Shown: piece after piece, positions 1 to 5,459 of the stretch
How positions within the stretch are numbered: position 1 is the stretch's first letter
How the letters are laid out: each line of letters begins with the position of its first letter
Program-made: the position numbers and the translations under genes
The notes under the pieces: model-generated
Databases searched by the model: none
What the model saw: the letters and a program-made list of their open reading frames with translations, nothing else
What the model was told of the DNA's origin: nothing
Assembly: GCA_030831135.1 (NCBI GenBank)
Contig: JAURLR010000168.1
Location: 1-8,667 of the forward strand
Origin: Alphaproteobacteria bacterium
GTDB taxonomy: Bacteria > Pseudomonadota > Alphaproteobacteria > UBA6615
DNA: 8,667 nucleotides
Direction of reading: 5' to 3'

Positions 1-648
1 CACCACAATGCAGAACAGCAATAATATGGGTATCACATACTTGTTGGGCACGTGCCCGCCTTTCAGGGAAAAGGTCGGTAGCGTGCTGACCATCAACAGC
101 GCGGCGAAAACAGTAAAGCCAGTGTTGAGCAAAACACCGTCGAAAGGCCCATCGGGGAACTGGAACCAGAGCAGCATCGGCACCAGAATGACCCCGGCTG
201 CGCCCGGCGTCGGCAATCCCATGAAGTACCAGTAGGGGCCAGGTGCATCGGTTTTGGCGTCCTGCGCGATGTTGAACCGCGCTAGCCGCAGGGCCGAACA
301 CACGCAAAACAGCAGCGTCGGGACCCATCCGATACCGCCCGCCTCGTGCAGCGCCCAGGCATAGACCATGACGCCCGGCGCAACACCGAAGCTCACCAGA
401 TCAGCGAGGGAATCCAGTTCAGCCCCGAGTTTGCTGGACGCACGAAGCAATCGCGCCATGCCGCCATCGAGCATGTCGAGGACAGCGGCCACCAGAATGG
501 CCGCGACCGCCGCTTCGAACTGGTCATTCAGCGCAAAGCGGATTGCGGTCACGCCCGCGCACAGGTTCAGCAATGTCAGGAGGTTGGGGATCAGTTTGGT
601 GATCGGCTGATGTTTGGGGCGACGAACCTGCAACCGTCTGCGTATCAC
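1..648 (-). CDS. pssA: CDP-diacylglycerol--serine O-phosphatidyltransferase (PssA), 3' end outside the window
   Basis: Integral membrane enzyme that joins L-serine to CDP-diacylglycerol, giving phosphatidylserine and CMP; its product feeds Psd encoded just upstream. Reading from the GTG at 648-646, 216 codons are visible without a stop. The complete CDP-alcohol phosphatidyltransferase signature is present: D58-x2-D61-G62-x2-A65-R66-x8-G75-x3-D79-x3-D83. The two further segments typical of PssA follow (ALRLARFN and GLPTPGAA), with several hydrophobic stretches between and after them. The N-terminus is basic ([10 protein letters not shown]), as expected on the cytoplasmic side. The GTG start overlaps the psd stop codon (GTGA), which implies translational coupling; the ribosome binding site is weak (GGG at 660-658) and the frame is closed by a stop at 705-703. 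The family usually has about 250-290 residues, so a few dozen residues lie beyond the left edge. Identity is very secure; the exact start is less so. Confidence 0.93.
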   Translation of the reverse strand, partial: MIRRRLQVRRPKHQPITKLIPNLLTLLNLCAGVTAIRFALNDQFEAAVAAILVAAVLDMLDGGMARLLRASSKLGAELDSLADLVSFGVAPGVMVYAWALHEAGGIGWVPTLLFCVCSALRLARFNIAQDAKTDAPGPYWYFMGLPTPGAAGVILVPMLLWFQFPDGPFDGVLLNTGFTVFAALLMVSTLPTFSLKGGHVPNKYVIPILLLFCIVV

Positions 649-1331
649 GATGCTTGACCCTTGGTTGCGGCACCACCTGCCATGAGATCCGCAAGCTGGG
701 TTTCACCGGCGATCACGTGTTGTCCCTCGACCACCAGTGGCGCAATCCCCTGAGGCAGATAAACGTCAAGCCGACTGCCAAACCGGATGATGCCGTACCG
801 CTGGCCCCGGGACACCTGTTGGCCTTCCACGAGATCGCATTTGATGCGTCTGGCAACCAGCCCGGCGATTTGCACTACGGCAAGGTCGATTACGCGGCCA
901 TCGGGCCCCGGGGTTCGAATATGCGCAGCCATGCGCTCATTGTGTTCACTCGCCTTGTCGAAGGAGGCATTGAAAAAACGCCCGGGCCGATAGGTAAGCG
1001 CGATGACCGTTCCGTCGCAGGGATTCCGGTTCACATGCACGTTGAAGACATTCATGAAAATGCTGATCCGGGTCAGCGGCGTATCGCCCATGCCGAGTTC
1101 AGGTGGCGGCGGTGCCACGGCGAATGGGAGCACCTTGCCATCAGCCGGGCTGATCACAAGCCCCTCTCCGGCGGGTGTTGCCCGCTCGGGATCGCGGAAA
1201 AACCAGATGCACCATACGGTCACCGGCACGCCAACCCATCCGAAGGGCCCGGCGAAAATGAACAACAGGGCGTTGAGGCCGGCGAAAATACCGATCGCGG
1301 GCCACCCTTCGCGGTGGATGGAAAGTCTCAC
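645..1331 (-). CDS. psd: Phosphatidylserine decarboxylase proenzyme, short form (Psd)
   Basis: Decarboxylates phosphatidylserine to phosphatidylethanolamine at the inner membrane, completing the PssA-Psd route. The protein has 228 residues, the short form common in alphaproteobacteria and archaea. Residues about 11-45 are hydrophobic and should anchor it. FRDPER (45-50) and SPADGK (61-66, with D64) follow, then the NVHVNR block with H99, then SEHNER (128-133). The self-cleavage site is the RFGS motif: the chain should be cut between G185 and S186, and S186 becomes the pyruvoyl group. D64, H99 and S186 correspond to the Asp-His-Ser triad described for this family. The start is a GTG at 1331-1329 preceded by AGGA (1342-1339) at 7-nt spacing. 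Its stop overlaps the pssA start. A sigma70-like promoter lies about 170 bp upstream, so the mRNA should carry a long leader. Confidence 0.96.
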   Translation of the reverse strand: MRLSIHREGWPAIGIFAGLNALLFIFAGPFGWVGVPVTVWCIWFFRDPERATPAGEGLVISPADGKVLPFAVAPPPPELGMGDTPLTRISIFMNVFNVHVNRNPCDGTVIALTYRPGRFFNASFDKASEHNERMAAHIRTPGPDGRVIDLAVVQIAGLVARRIKCDLVEGQQVSRGQRYGIIRFGSRLDVYLPQGIAPLVVEGQHVIAGETQLADLMAGGAATKGQAS

Positions 1332-1453
1332 ACAAGATTCCTAAAAGTCGTCCGGGGCATCGATCGAATCCGAATGCCGGAACGACCTCTTTCCTATGTG
1401 ACGACGAATGATTAACAACTCCGATACGAGGGTTTCTGCAAGCCGGAATTCGA

Positions 1454-1470
1454 TGTGGTGTTACGCCACA
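1454..1470. promoter_or_regulatory. 17-bp near-perfect palindrome, candidate operator or leader hairpin
   Basis: TGTGGTGTTACGCCACA reads as two 8-bp half sites around a central T, with seven of eight pairs complementary (the sixth pair is T/G). It lies 123 bp before the psd start and about 25-40 bp downstream of the expected start of transcription from the minus-strand promoter at 1502-1530. That is a usual place for a repressor site, though it could instead form a small hairpin in the psd leader RNA. The symmetry is seen directly; any regulator is unknown. Confidence 0.4.
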
Positions 1471-1501
1471 AATCAGCTTCTGCCTCGAATCTAATATGCG
1501 A

Positions 1502-1530
1502 ATTGTAGGACGAGCGAAAGAGGCTGTCCA
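1502..1530 (-). promoter_or_regulatory. Sigma70-like promoter for psd-pssA
   Basis: On the minus strand TGGACA (1530-1525) and TACAAT (1507-1502) are separated by exactly 17 bp. Each hexamer matches the consensus TTGACA / TATAAT at five of six positions. Transcription would start near 1495 and give psd a leader of roughly 165 nt. This is the best promoter match I noticed in the window. It has not been scored with a weight matrix. Confidence 0.55.
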
Positions 1531-1557
1531 TGAACCCCGCGATATCCGGAATGGGCC

Positions 1558-1575
1558 CGGGCAAGGCATTGCCCG
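1558..1575. repeat. Perfect 7-bp inverted repeat with 4-nt loop
   Basis: CGGGCAA (1558-1564), loop GGCA, TTGCCCG (1569-1575). It has no T-run on either side, so it is not a standard terminator. It lies upstream of the minus-strand promoter and would be in neither known leader unless the plus-strand transcript starts before it. Its arms resemble those of the hairpin at 3709-3728 on the other side of the plus-strand gene. Confidence 0.4.
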
Positions 1576-1611
1576 CACAGGATGACATCAGGTGTATTGG
1601 CATTTGCAGGC

Positions 1612-1631
1612 CGTAAGTTTGGCGTAAGTTT
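1612..1631. promoter_or_regulatory. Tandem 9-bp direct repeat with 11-bp period, candidate response-regulator box
   Basis: CGTAAGTTT occurs at 1612-1620 and again, without mismatch, at 1623-1631, so the copies sit about one helical turn apart. Direct repeats of 10-11-bp period are the usual binding geometry of OmpR/PhoB-family response regulators. Here a TAATCC, preceded by TG at 1637-1638 in extended -10 fashion, begins 9 bp after the second copy (1640-1645). That resembles promoters where such a box replaces the -35 element. The box lies 121 bp before the TTG start of the downstream gene. The repeat is certain; the regulatory reading is inference. Confidence 0.4.
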
Positions 1632-1742
1632 CAGATGGCTAATCCGATTGCAGTTGGTCATCACAATTCCTCCTCATTTCAACCGATATTCTCGAACCGG
1701 GCACCGCGCCACCTCCCCCAACAGCGGCCTGTTACGTTTTCT

Positions 1743-1746
1743 GGAG
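1743..1746 (+). promoter_or_regulatory. Ribosome binding site deciding the TTG start of the LTA synthase-like gene
   Basis: GGAG at 1743-1746 is followed by a 6-nt spacer (ATACAC) and then TTG at 1753. It is the only well-placed Shine-Dalgarno near the beginning of the transmembrane-coding part of the frame, and it is the main reason for choosing the TTG over the upstream ATG at 1582. Confidence 0.6.
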
Positions 1747-1752
1747 ATACAC

Positions 1753-3678
1753 TTGCCGCCTTTCCTGCGTCTGAAAGATCGATATGCGATCATCCTCATC
1801 CTTTGCATGGTTTATGTTGCGATCTGCCTGATCACGCGTTTGGCGCTACTGGCGTATGAGACCGATGGGACATTGTATAATATCGGCAGTCTCGCCCGCA
1901 TATTCTCGGTCGGGCTCCTCTATGATCTGGCCGCCTTTTCGTGGGTGCTGCTGCCCTTTATCGTGAACGCATTGATCTGGCCGAATACGGTGATCGGCCG
2001 ACGAGGTCATAAATGGCTGGCGGGACTCATGCTCTGCGCCCTGCTGGGGGGACTGATCTTTCAGTTCCTGGCGGAATTTCTGTTCTGGAACGAATTCTCG
2101 TCACGGTTCAATTTCATTGCGATCGACTATCTGGTCTATACGCGCGAGGTGGTCGGCAATATCTGGCAATCCTATCCCGCCGAGCTTCTGTTATCGCTCG
2201 TCGGTGGCGTCACCGTTGTTGCGATTCTCATCATTGCGCCGATATTCCTGCGGGTCGCCAGCTTTGAAGCTCCGCCGTTCCGCACACGCGGCGTGATCTC
2301 CCTCGGGTTTGTCGTCTTGCCGTTGGTGTTTTTTCTGGGGCTCGGTGAAACGCCACACCGAAACATGCCCAACCCGGTCGAGCGGGAACTGGCGTCCAAC
2401 GGTCTGTATTCGCTGTTCCGGGCATTTCGGAACAACAGCCTCGACTATGCACAGTTCTATGCGACGCTGCGGGATCGGGAAATCGCCGACATCCTGTCGG
2501 ATGAAGCCATTGAAGCAGGTTTGACTCCCGTCGTGTTCAAGCCCGGCGCGACACGCGAGAGAGACGTGCTGCCTGACAGTCCGCCGCTTCGAAAGAATAT
2601 CGTCCTCATCTCGGTTGAGAGCCTTGGCTCTGATTATGTCGAGGCTTTTGGTGGACGTCCGGGCCTGACACCCAACCTGTCCCGTATCGCGGAAGAAAGC
2701 CTGACGTTCCACAAGCTCTATGCAACCGGTTTGCGCACTGTCAGGGGGCTCGAGGCCCTGACACTTTCGGTCCCACCCACGCCGGGGCGTGCGGTGCCGA
2801 TCCGTACCGAAAATCGCGGCCTGCAATCTCTGGGGTCCGTCCTGAAACAGCAGGGTTATGACCCGCTATACCTTTATGGCGGCTACAGCTTCTTCGACAA
2901 CATGAAGGATTTTTTCTCGGGCAACGGATACGAAGTGCTGGATCGCACCGATATCGACAGCGATCGCATCCATCACGAAACGATCTGGGGCGTCGCTGAC
3001 GAGGACCTCTTCGATATGGCCCTGGAACAGCTCGACCAGCGCAGCGGGACCGGTCGTCCCTTCTTTGCCCACATCATGACAACCAGCAATCATCGCCCCT
3101 ACACCTACCCGGAAGGACGGATCGATATCCCGTCCCATACAGGGCGGGATGGCGCGGTGAAGTACACCGACTGGGCCATCGGGAAGTTCATGCAGGAGGC
3201 CGCAGAGAAGCCCTGGTTCCGCGATACGCTCTTCGTGATTGTCGCTGACCATACCTCCCATGGTCGTGGACGAACGGATCTGCCACCCGAGAATTATCTC
3301 ATTCCGCTTATCATTCATGCGCCCGGCTTCATCGAGCCGGCGCGGGTTGATTCCGTTGCCTCGCTCATTGATGTCGCGCCGACAGTGCTCGGTCTTCTCA
3401 ACATTCCCTACCGGTCAAAATTCTTCGGTCAGGACATCCTGCGGGAAGGTCAATTCCATCAGCGCGCGTTCATGGCGAACTATCTGACAGTCGGTTACAT
3501 GGAAAACGGACTGGTCGTCGAACTTGCGCCACAGCAGCGCATACGGGTTATTCGAGCTTCCGACGGTACGGTGGTGCCAAACGATGATCCAACAGCGCGC
3601 CATTACATCAACGAAGCCATTAGCCACTACCAGACAGCCGCGAAATATATTGAATTGAATGCTCACGCTGCAGACTAG
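1753..3678 (+). CDS. LTA synthase / OpgB (MdoB) family membrane phosphoglycerol transferase, alkaline phosphatase superfamily
   Basis: In characterised relatives a phosphoglycerol (or similar) head group is moved from a phospholipid to an envelope acceptor outside the inner membrane. From the TTG at 1753 the protein has 641 residues. Five membrane segments are visible (about 11-35, 48-77, 86-111, 143-167, 180-198), then a large periplasmic sulfatase-fold domain from about 280. Key residues align with LtaS: metal-binding E289 in ISVESLGS, nucleophile T329 in GLRTVRG, substrate-binding H447 in TSNHRPY, and metal ligands D499-H500 in VADHTSHG. An ATG at 1582 would add 57 residues with no clear character and a Shine-Dalgarno too close to it, so I prefer TTG with GGAG upstream. 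In a Gram-negative a true lipoteichoic acid is unlikely; periplasmic glucan or another glycan is the likelier acceptor. Phosphoethanolamine transfer is an alternative given the divergent psd-pssA neighbours. Confidence 0.87.
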   Translation: MPPFLRLKDRYAIILILCMVYVAICLITRLALLAYETDGTLYNIGSLARIFSVGLLYDLAAFSWVLLPFIVNALIWPNTVIGRRGHKWLAGLMLCALLGGLIFQFLAEFLFWNEFSSRFNFIAIDYLVYTREVVGNIWQSYPAELLLSLVGGVTVVAILIIAPIFLRVASFEAPPFRTRGVISLGFVVLPLVFFLGLGETPHRNMPNPVERELASNGLYSLFRAFRNNSLDYAQFYATLRDREIADILSDEAIEAGLTPVVFKPGATRERDVLPDSPPLRKNIVLISVESLGSDYVEAFGGRPGLTPNLSRIAEESLTFHKLYATGLRTVRGLEALTLSVPPTPGRAVPIRTENRGLQSLGSVLKQQGYDPLYLYGGYSFFDNMKDFFSGNGYEVLDRTDIDSDRIHHETIWGVADEDLFDMALEQLDQRSGTGRPFFAHIMTTSNHRPYTYPEGRIDIPSHTGRDGAVKYTDWAIGKFMQEAAEKPWFRDTLFVIVADHTSHGRGRTDLPPENYLIPLIIHAPGFIEPARVDSVASLIDVAPTVLGLLNIPYRSKFFGQDILREGQFHQRAFMANYLTVGYMENGLVVELAPQQRIRVIRASDGTVVPNDDPTARHYINEAISHYQTAAKYIELNAHAAD

Positions 3679-3708
3679 CCTGCCGTGACATTGAACCGTT
3701 TCGCAGCC

Positions 3709-3728
3709 GGGCAACGAAGTTGTTGCCC
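3709..3728. repeat. Perfect 7-bp hairpin after the LTA synthase-like gene
   Basis: GGGCAAC (3709-3715), loop GAAGTT, GTTGCCC (3722-3728), starting 30 nt after the stop codon. No T-run follows, so on its own it is not a typical intrinsic terminator. It may protect the 3' end of the mRNA or work with the stronger hairpin 24 bp further on. Confidence 0.45.
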
Positions 3729-3752
3729 CTGACACCAACAGGGCACAAACAG

Positions 3753-3783
3753 AAAGGGCGCCTCCTGACGGAGACGCCCTTTT
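3753..3783. terminator. Bidirectional intrinsic terminator between the LTA synthase-like gene and the tRNA-Leu pair
   Basis: The arms AAAGGGCG-C-CTCC and GGAG-A-CGCCCTTT pair over twelve base pairs with one internal C/A mismatch and a short loop (TGAC and neighbours). On the plus strand the stem ends in TTTT; on the minus strand it ends in CTTTCTGTTTG. It can therefore end the plus-strand mRNA and also the tRNA transcript coming the other way, whose last mature base is 16 bp off. Confidence 0.8.
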
Positions 3784-3799
3784 CAGTGAGGCTTTCGGG

Positions 3800-3886
3800 T
3801 GGTGCGGCAGAGAGGACTTGAACCTCCACTCCCTTGCGAGAACTAGCACCTGAAGCTAGCGCGTCTACCAATTCCGCCACTGCCGC
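3800..3886 (-). tRNA. tRNA-Leu (anticodon CAG)
   Basis: An 87-nt gene with encoded CCA (3802-3800). The acceptor arms GCGGCAG and CTGCCGC pair perfectly. The D-arm stretch GCGGAATTGGTAGACGC and the T-arm with TTCAAGT are typical of bacterial tRNA-Leu. The anticodon stem CTAGC/GCTAG encloses TTCAGGT, so the anticodon is CAG and it reads CUG codons. A long class II variable arm is present, as leucine tRNAs require. It lies 27 bp downstream of tRNA-Leu(GAG) and probably shares its transcript. Confidence 0.97.
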
Positions 3887-3913
3887 GTGACCCGAGTATG
3901 TCTTCCGAACTTA

Positions 3914-4000
3914 TGGTGCGGCAGAGAGGACTTGAACCTCCACCCCCTTTCGAGGACATCGACCTCAACGATGCGCGTCTACCAATTCCGCCACTGCCGC
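3914..4000 (-). tRNA. tRNA-Leu (anticodon GAG)
   Basis: An 87-nt gene with encoded CCA (3916-3914). The acceptor stem, D-arm and T-arm are identical to the neighbouring tRNA-Leu(CAG). Only the anticodon arm and the long variable arm differ. The anticodon stem CATCG/CGATG encloses TTGAGGT, so the anticodon is GAG and it reads CUC and CUU. It is the promoter-proximal member of the pair. Confidence 0.97.
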
Positions 4001-4018
4001 GCCGGTTCGGAAGCGCGG

Positions 4019-4047
4019 TTTCTACCCGAACAATTCCGGCGAAGCAA
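4019..4047 (-). promoter_or_regulatory. Possible promoter of the tRNA-Leu pair
   Basis: On the minus strand TTGCTT (4047-4042) and TAGAAA (4024-4019) are 17 bp apart, each matching the sigma70 consensus at four of six positions, followed by a GC-rich stretch as is common before stable RNA genes. The first mature tRNA base is 18 bp beyond the -10 hexamer. The match is moderate. Confidence 0.35.
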
Positions 4048-4120
4048 CAGGCTGTGAATATCCACCGGGCCGCTTGCTCGAAACGCTGACATAGGCGCAC
4101 TATATGTACCGGACCATCAC

Positions 4121-4130
4121 GGGAGGGAGG
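4121..4130 (+). promoter_or_regulatory. Ribosome binding site deciding the start of the universal stress protein gene
   Basis: GGGAGGGAGG ends 6 nt before the ATG at 4137. It rules out the in-frame ATG at 4104, which would place this purine tract inside the coding sequence and has no ribosome binding site of its own. Confidence 0.75.
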
Positions 4131-4136
4131 GCCCAA

Positions 4137-5000
4137 ATGCCATTTCGTTCAATCCTTGTGCCGCTTGAAGAAAGCGACATTCTGCCATCAGTTCTGCACA
4201 CCGCACTGGTCTTTGCGAAACGCTATGAAAGCTACATTGAAGGGCTGTGCATCCGCCCGACTTTGGCGGGCGCGGTTGCTGTGGGATTTGAAGGCGGCGC
4301 TGCGGCCCTTTCGGGCACCGAAGAGCAGTTCGAACAGGAGCAGCGCGCGCGCGCCGAGCGCCTCCATGCCGAATTCGATGCCTTCAAGAAAGCCAACAAC
4401 ATTCCAGACCCGGAGTTCGGCGTCGCGAAGCTCTGTGCAAAATGGGTTGAGGATGAAGCCTCGGGTATCGGTGTGTTCGGCCAGCGCGCCCGGGTTTTCG
4501 ACCTGACAGTTGTGGGCCGGCCGATGCCGGGCTCGATGACGCCCGCGATGAACACGCTGGAAACCGTGCTGTTCGAGTCGGGCCGCCCGATCCTGGTCGC
4601 CCCGCCAACGCCGCCCACCACCATCGGTCGGAATATCGTCATCGGATGGAATGGCGGCACCGAGACAGCACGCGCCATTGCGCTGGGAAAGTTTCTGTTG
4701 CGCGAAGCCGAAAAGGTCACGGTTCTAGCCGTCGAGGGTGGCATGGTGCCTGGTCCTTCAGCCGAAGATGTCATCACCAATCTGCGGCGCGATGCGGTAG
4801 AGGCCGAGTTGAAAGTCATCCCCGGACGTCGCTCGGCGGCAGAAGCGGGCAAGATCATTCTGGAACAGGCCTACGAGCTGGGTGCCGATCTTGTCATCAA
4901 GGGCGGTTATACCCAGAGCCGTTTGCGGCAGATGATCTTTGGTGGCGCCACGGCAGCGATTCTGGCGAATGCCGAAGTCCCGGTTTTGATGGCGCACTAA
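4137..5000 (+). CDS. Universal stress protein, two tandem Usp domains
   Basis: Cytoplasmic protein of 287 residues, twice the length of a single-domain Usp (about 140-150). Domain 1 covers about residues 3-158, opening with FRSILVPLEES and a helix-rich linker rich in Q, E, R and A (about 60-90). Domain 2 covers about 164-286, opening with GRNIVIGWNGG. The second domain keeps a nucleotide-binding-like loop at 256-272: GGYTQSR, then a spacer and FGGAT, close to the GAYGHSR...GGAT form common in proteobacterial Usp proteins. The first domain ends in a degenerate version (VVGRPMPGS...), so only the second half is likely to bind ATP. The start at 4137 is fixed by a strong Shine-Dalgarno. The gene stands alone and runs toward the coiled-coil gene with only 12 bp between the stops. 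Family assignment is firm; the stress it answers to is unknown. Confidence 0.9.
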   Translation: MPFRSILVPLEESDILPSVLHTALVFAKRYESYIEGLCIRPTLAGAVAVGFEGGAAALSGTEEQFEQEQRARAERLHAEFDAFKKANNIPDPEFGVAKLCAKWVEDEASGIGVFGQRARVFDLTVVGRPMPGSMTPAMNTLETVLFESGRPILVAPPTPPTTIGRNIVIGWNGGTETARAIALGKFLLREAEKVTVLAVEGGMVPGPSAEDVITNLRRDAVEAELKVIPGRRSAAEAGKIILEQAYELGADLVIKGGYTQSRLRQMIFGGATAAILANAEVPVLMAH

Positions 5001-5012
5001 CGCCCTTCTGGT

Positions 5013-5429
5013 TCAGGCCTCTGGCGCACCGGGCACGAAAACGCGGACATGCCCGCCGCCGGGGGTAGCTGGCCTGTCCGGGTGCGCCCGACGCTCCTTG
5101 CGTTCGATCAGATCCACGAGCTGTCCAACAGCCGATTGCAGGGCTGAGAACTTGCGTTCCGTTCGGTGAAGCCGTTCCGCCAGCTGCGGTGCCGGTGCGG
5201 CCTCAGTCCGGGCTGAGTTCGCAATTGAACGCTGGTCTGCAAGCCGGTCCAGCGCAGCCTGCATTTGCTGACGCAGCACCTGCTCGCGCTCCTGCATGCG
5301 CAGCATCTGGTCGATCCGGTCGTTCAGGCGGCGTTGGTCGCTGAGCAGGCGATTGAGTTCTACACGCTGTAGTTCAACCACAGTTGCAAGCTCGCCCGCG
5401 TTCAGACCGTCAATGGAAGCGTCACTCAT
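5013..5429 (-). CDS. Small coiled-coil protein of unknown function
   Basis: I do not recognise the family. The product has 138 residues, no membrane segment and no signal peptide. Residues about 12-68 are a strongly charged, Q/R/L-rich heptad-like helix, likely a coiled coil. A short A/P-rich linker (about 74-82) leads to a second helix (about 83-113). The tail is rich in P and G (about 117-138). Its ATG at 5429 lies 30 bp after the stop of the alpha/beta hydrolase on the same strand, with only a weak upstream purine signal, so it is probably the second gene of a two-gene unit and may depend on that gene's translation. It is likely a real gene, because the frame is closed off properly between two other genes and the amino acid pattern is regular. 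A structural or adaptor role is possible but unsupported. Confidence 0.65.
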   Translation of the reverse strand: MSDASIDGLNAGELATVVELQRVELNRLLSDQRRLNDRIDQMLRMQEREQVLRQQMQAALDRLADQRSIANSARTEAAPAPQLAERLHRTERKFSALQSAVGQLVDLIERKERRAHPDRPATPGGGHVRVFVPGAPEA

Positions 5430-5459
5430 CGCAAGGGGCCTCGTGTCCCGTTGTGCCGC

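Larger units (their letters stand above)
1332..1752. other. 421-bp divergent intergenic region between psd and the LTA synthase-like gene
   Basis: No convincing gene lies here. Reading frames that cross it on either strand have no recognisable protein motif and are not preceded by good ribosome binding sites. The plus-strand frame that extends the downstream gene to an ATG at 1582 looks non-coding (see that gene). The region does hold regulatory-looking elements, entered separately: a minus-strand promoter (1502-1530), a 17-bp imperfect palindrome (1454-1470), a 7-bp hairpin (1558-1575) and an 11-bp-period direct repeat (1612-1631). I could not identify a good sigma70 promoter for the plus-strand gene. 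Confidence 0.7.

Noticed and set aside
8..657. Plus-strand open frames at the left edge and a minus-strand one at 524-706
   Set aside because: They lie over the PssA reading frame, which carries the full CDP-alcohol phosphatidyltransferase signature.
654..1415. Long plus-strand open frame (253 codons) opposite psd
   Set aside because: It is antisense to a clearly real psd in a high-GC region, has no domain signature and no ribosome binding site worth noting.
1141..1603. Two minus-strand open frames crossing the psd leader and promoter (1141-1578 and 1412-1603)
   Set aside because: One overlaps psd in another frame; both run through the predicted promoter and lack recognisable protein character or a good ribosome binding site.
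2191..2826. Minus-strand open frame of 211 codons inside the LTA synthase-like gene
   Set aside because: Antisense shadow of a gene with an intact active site; no independent motif.
3620..4136. Open frames on the minus strand giving peptides such as MAELVDALASGAS... and GSGGIGRRASLR..., and a plus-strand one with MVRQRGLEPPPP
   Set aside because: These are translations through the two tRNA-Leu genes. Peptides of this type are well-known false genes produced by tRNA sequence and are not proteins.
4232..4858. Minus-strand open frame of 208 codons opposite the universal stress gene
   Set aside because: Low-complexity S/A/R-rich translation typical of a high-GC shadow frame.
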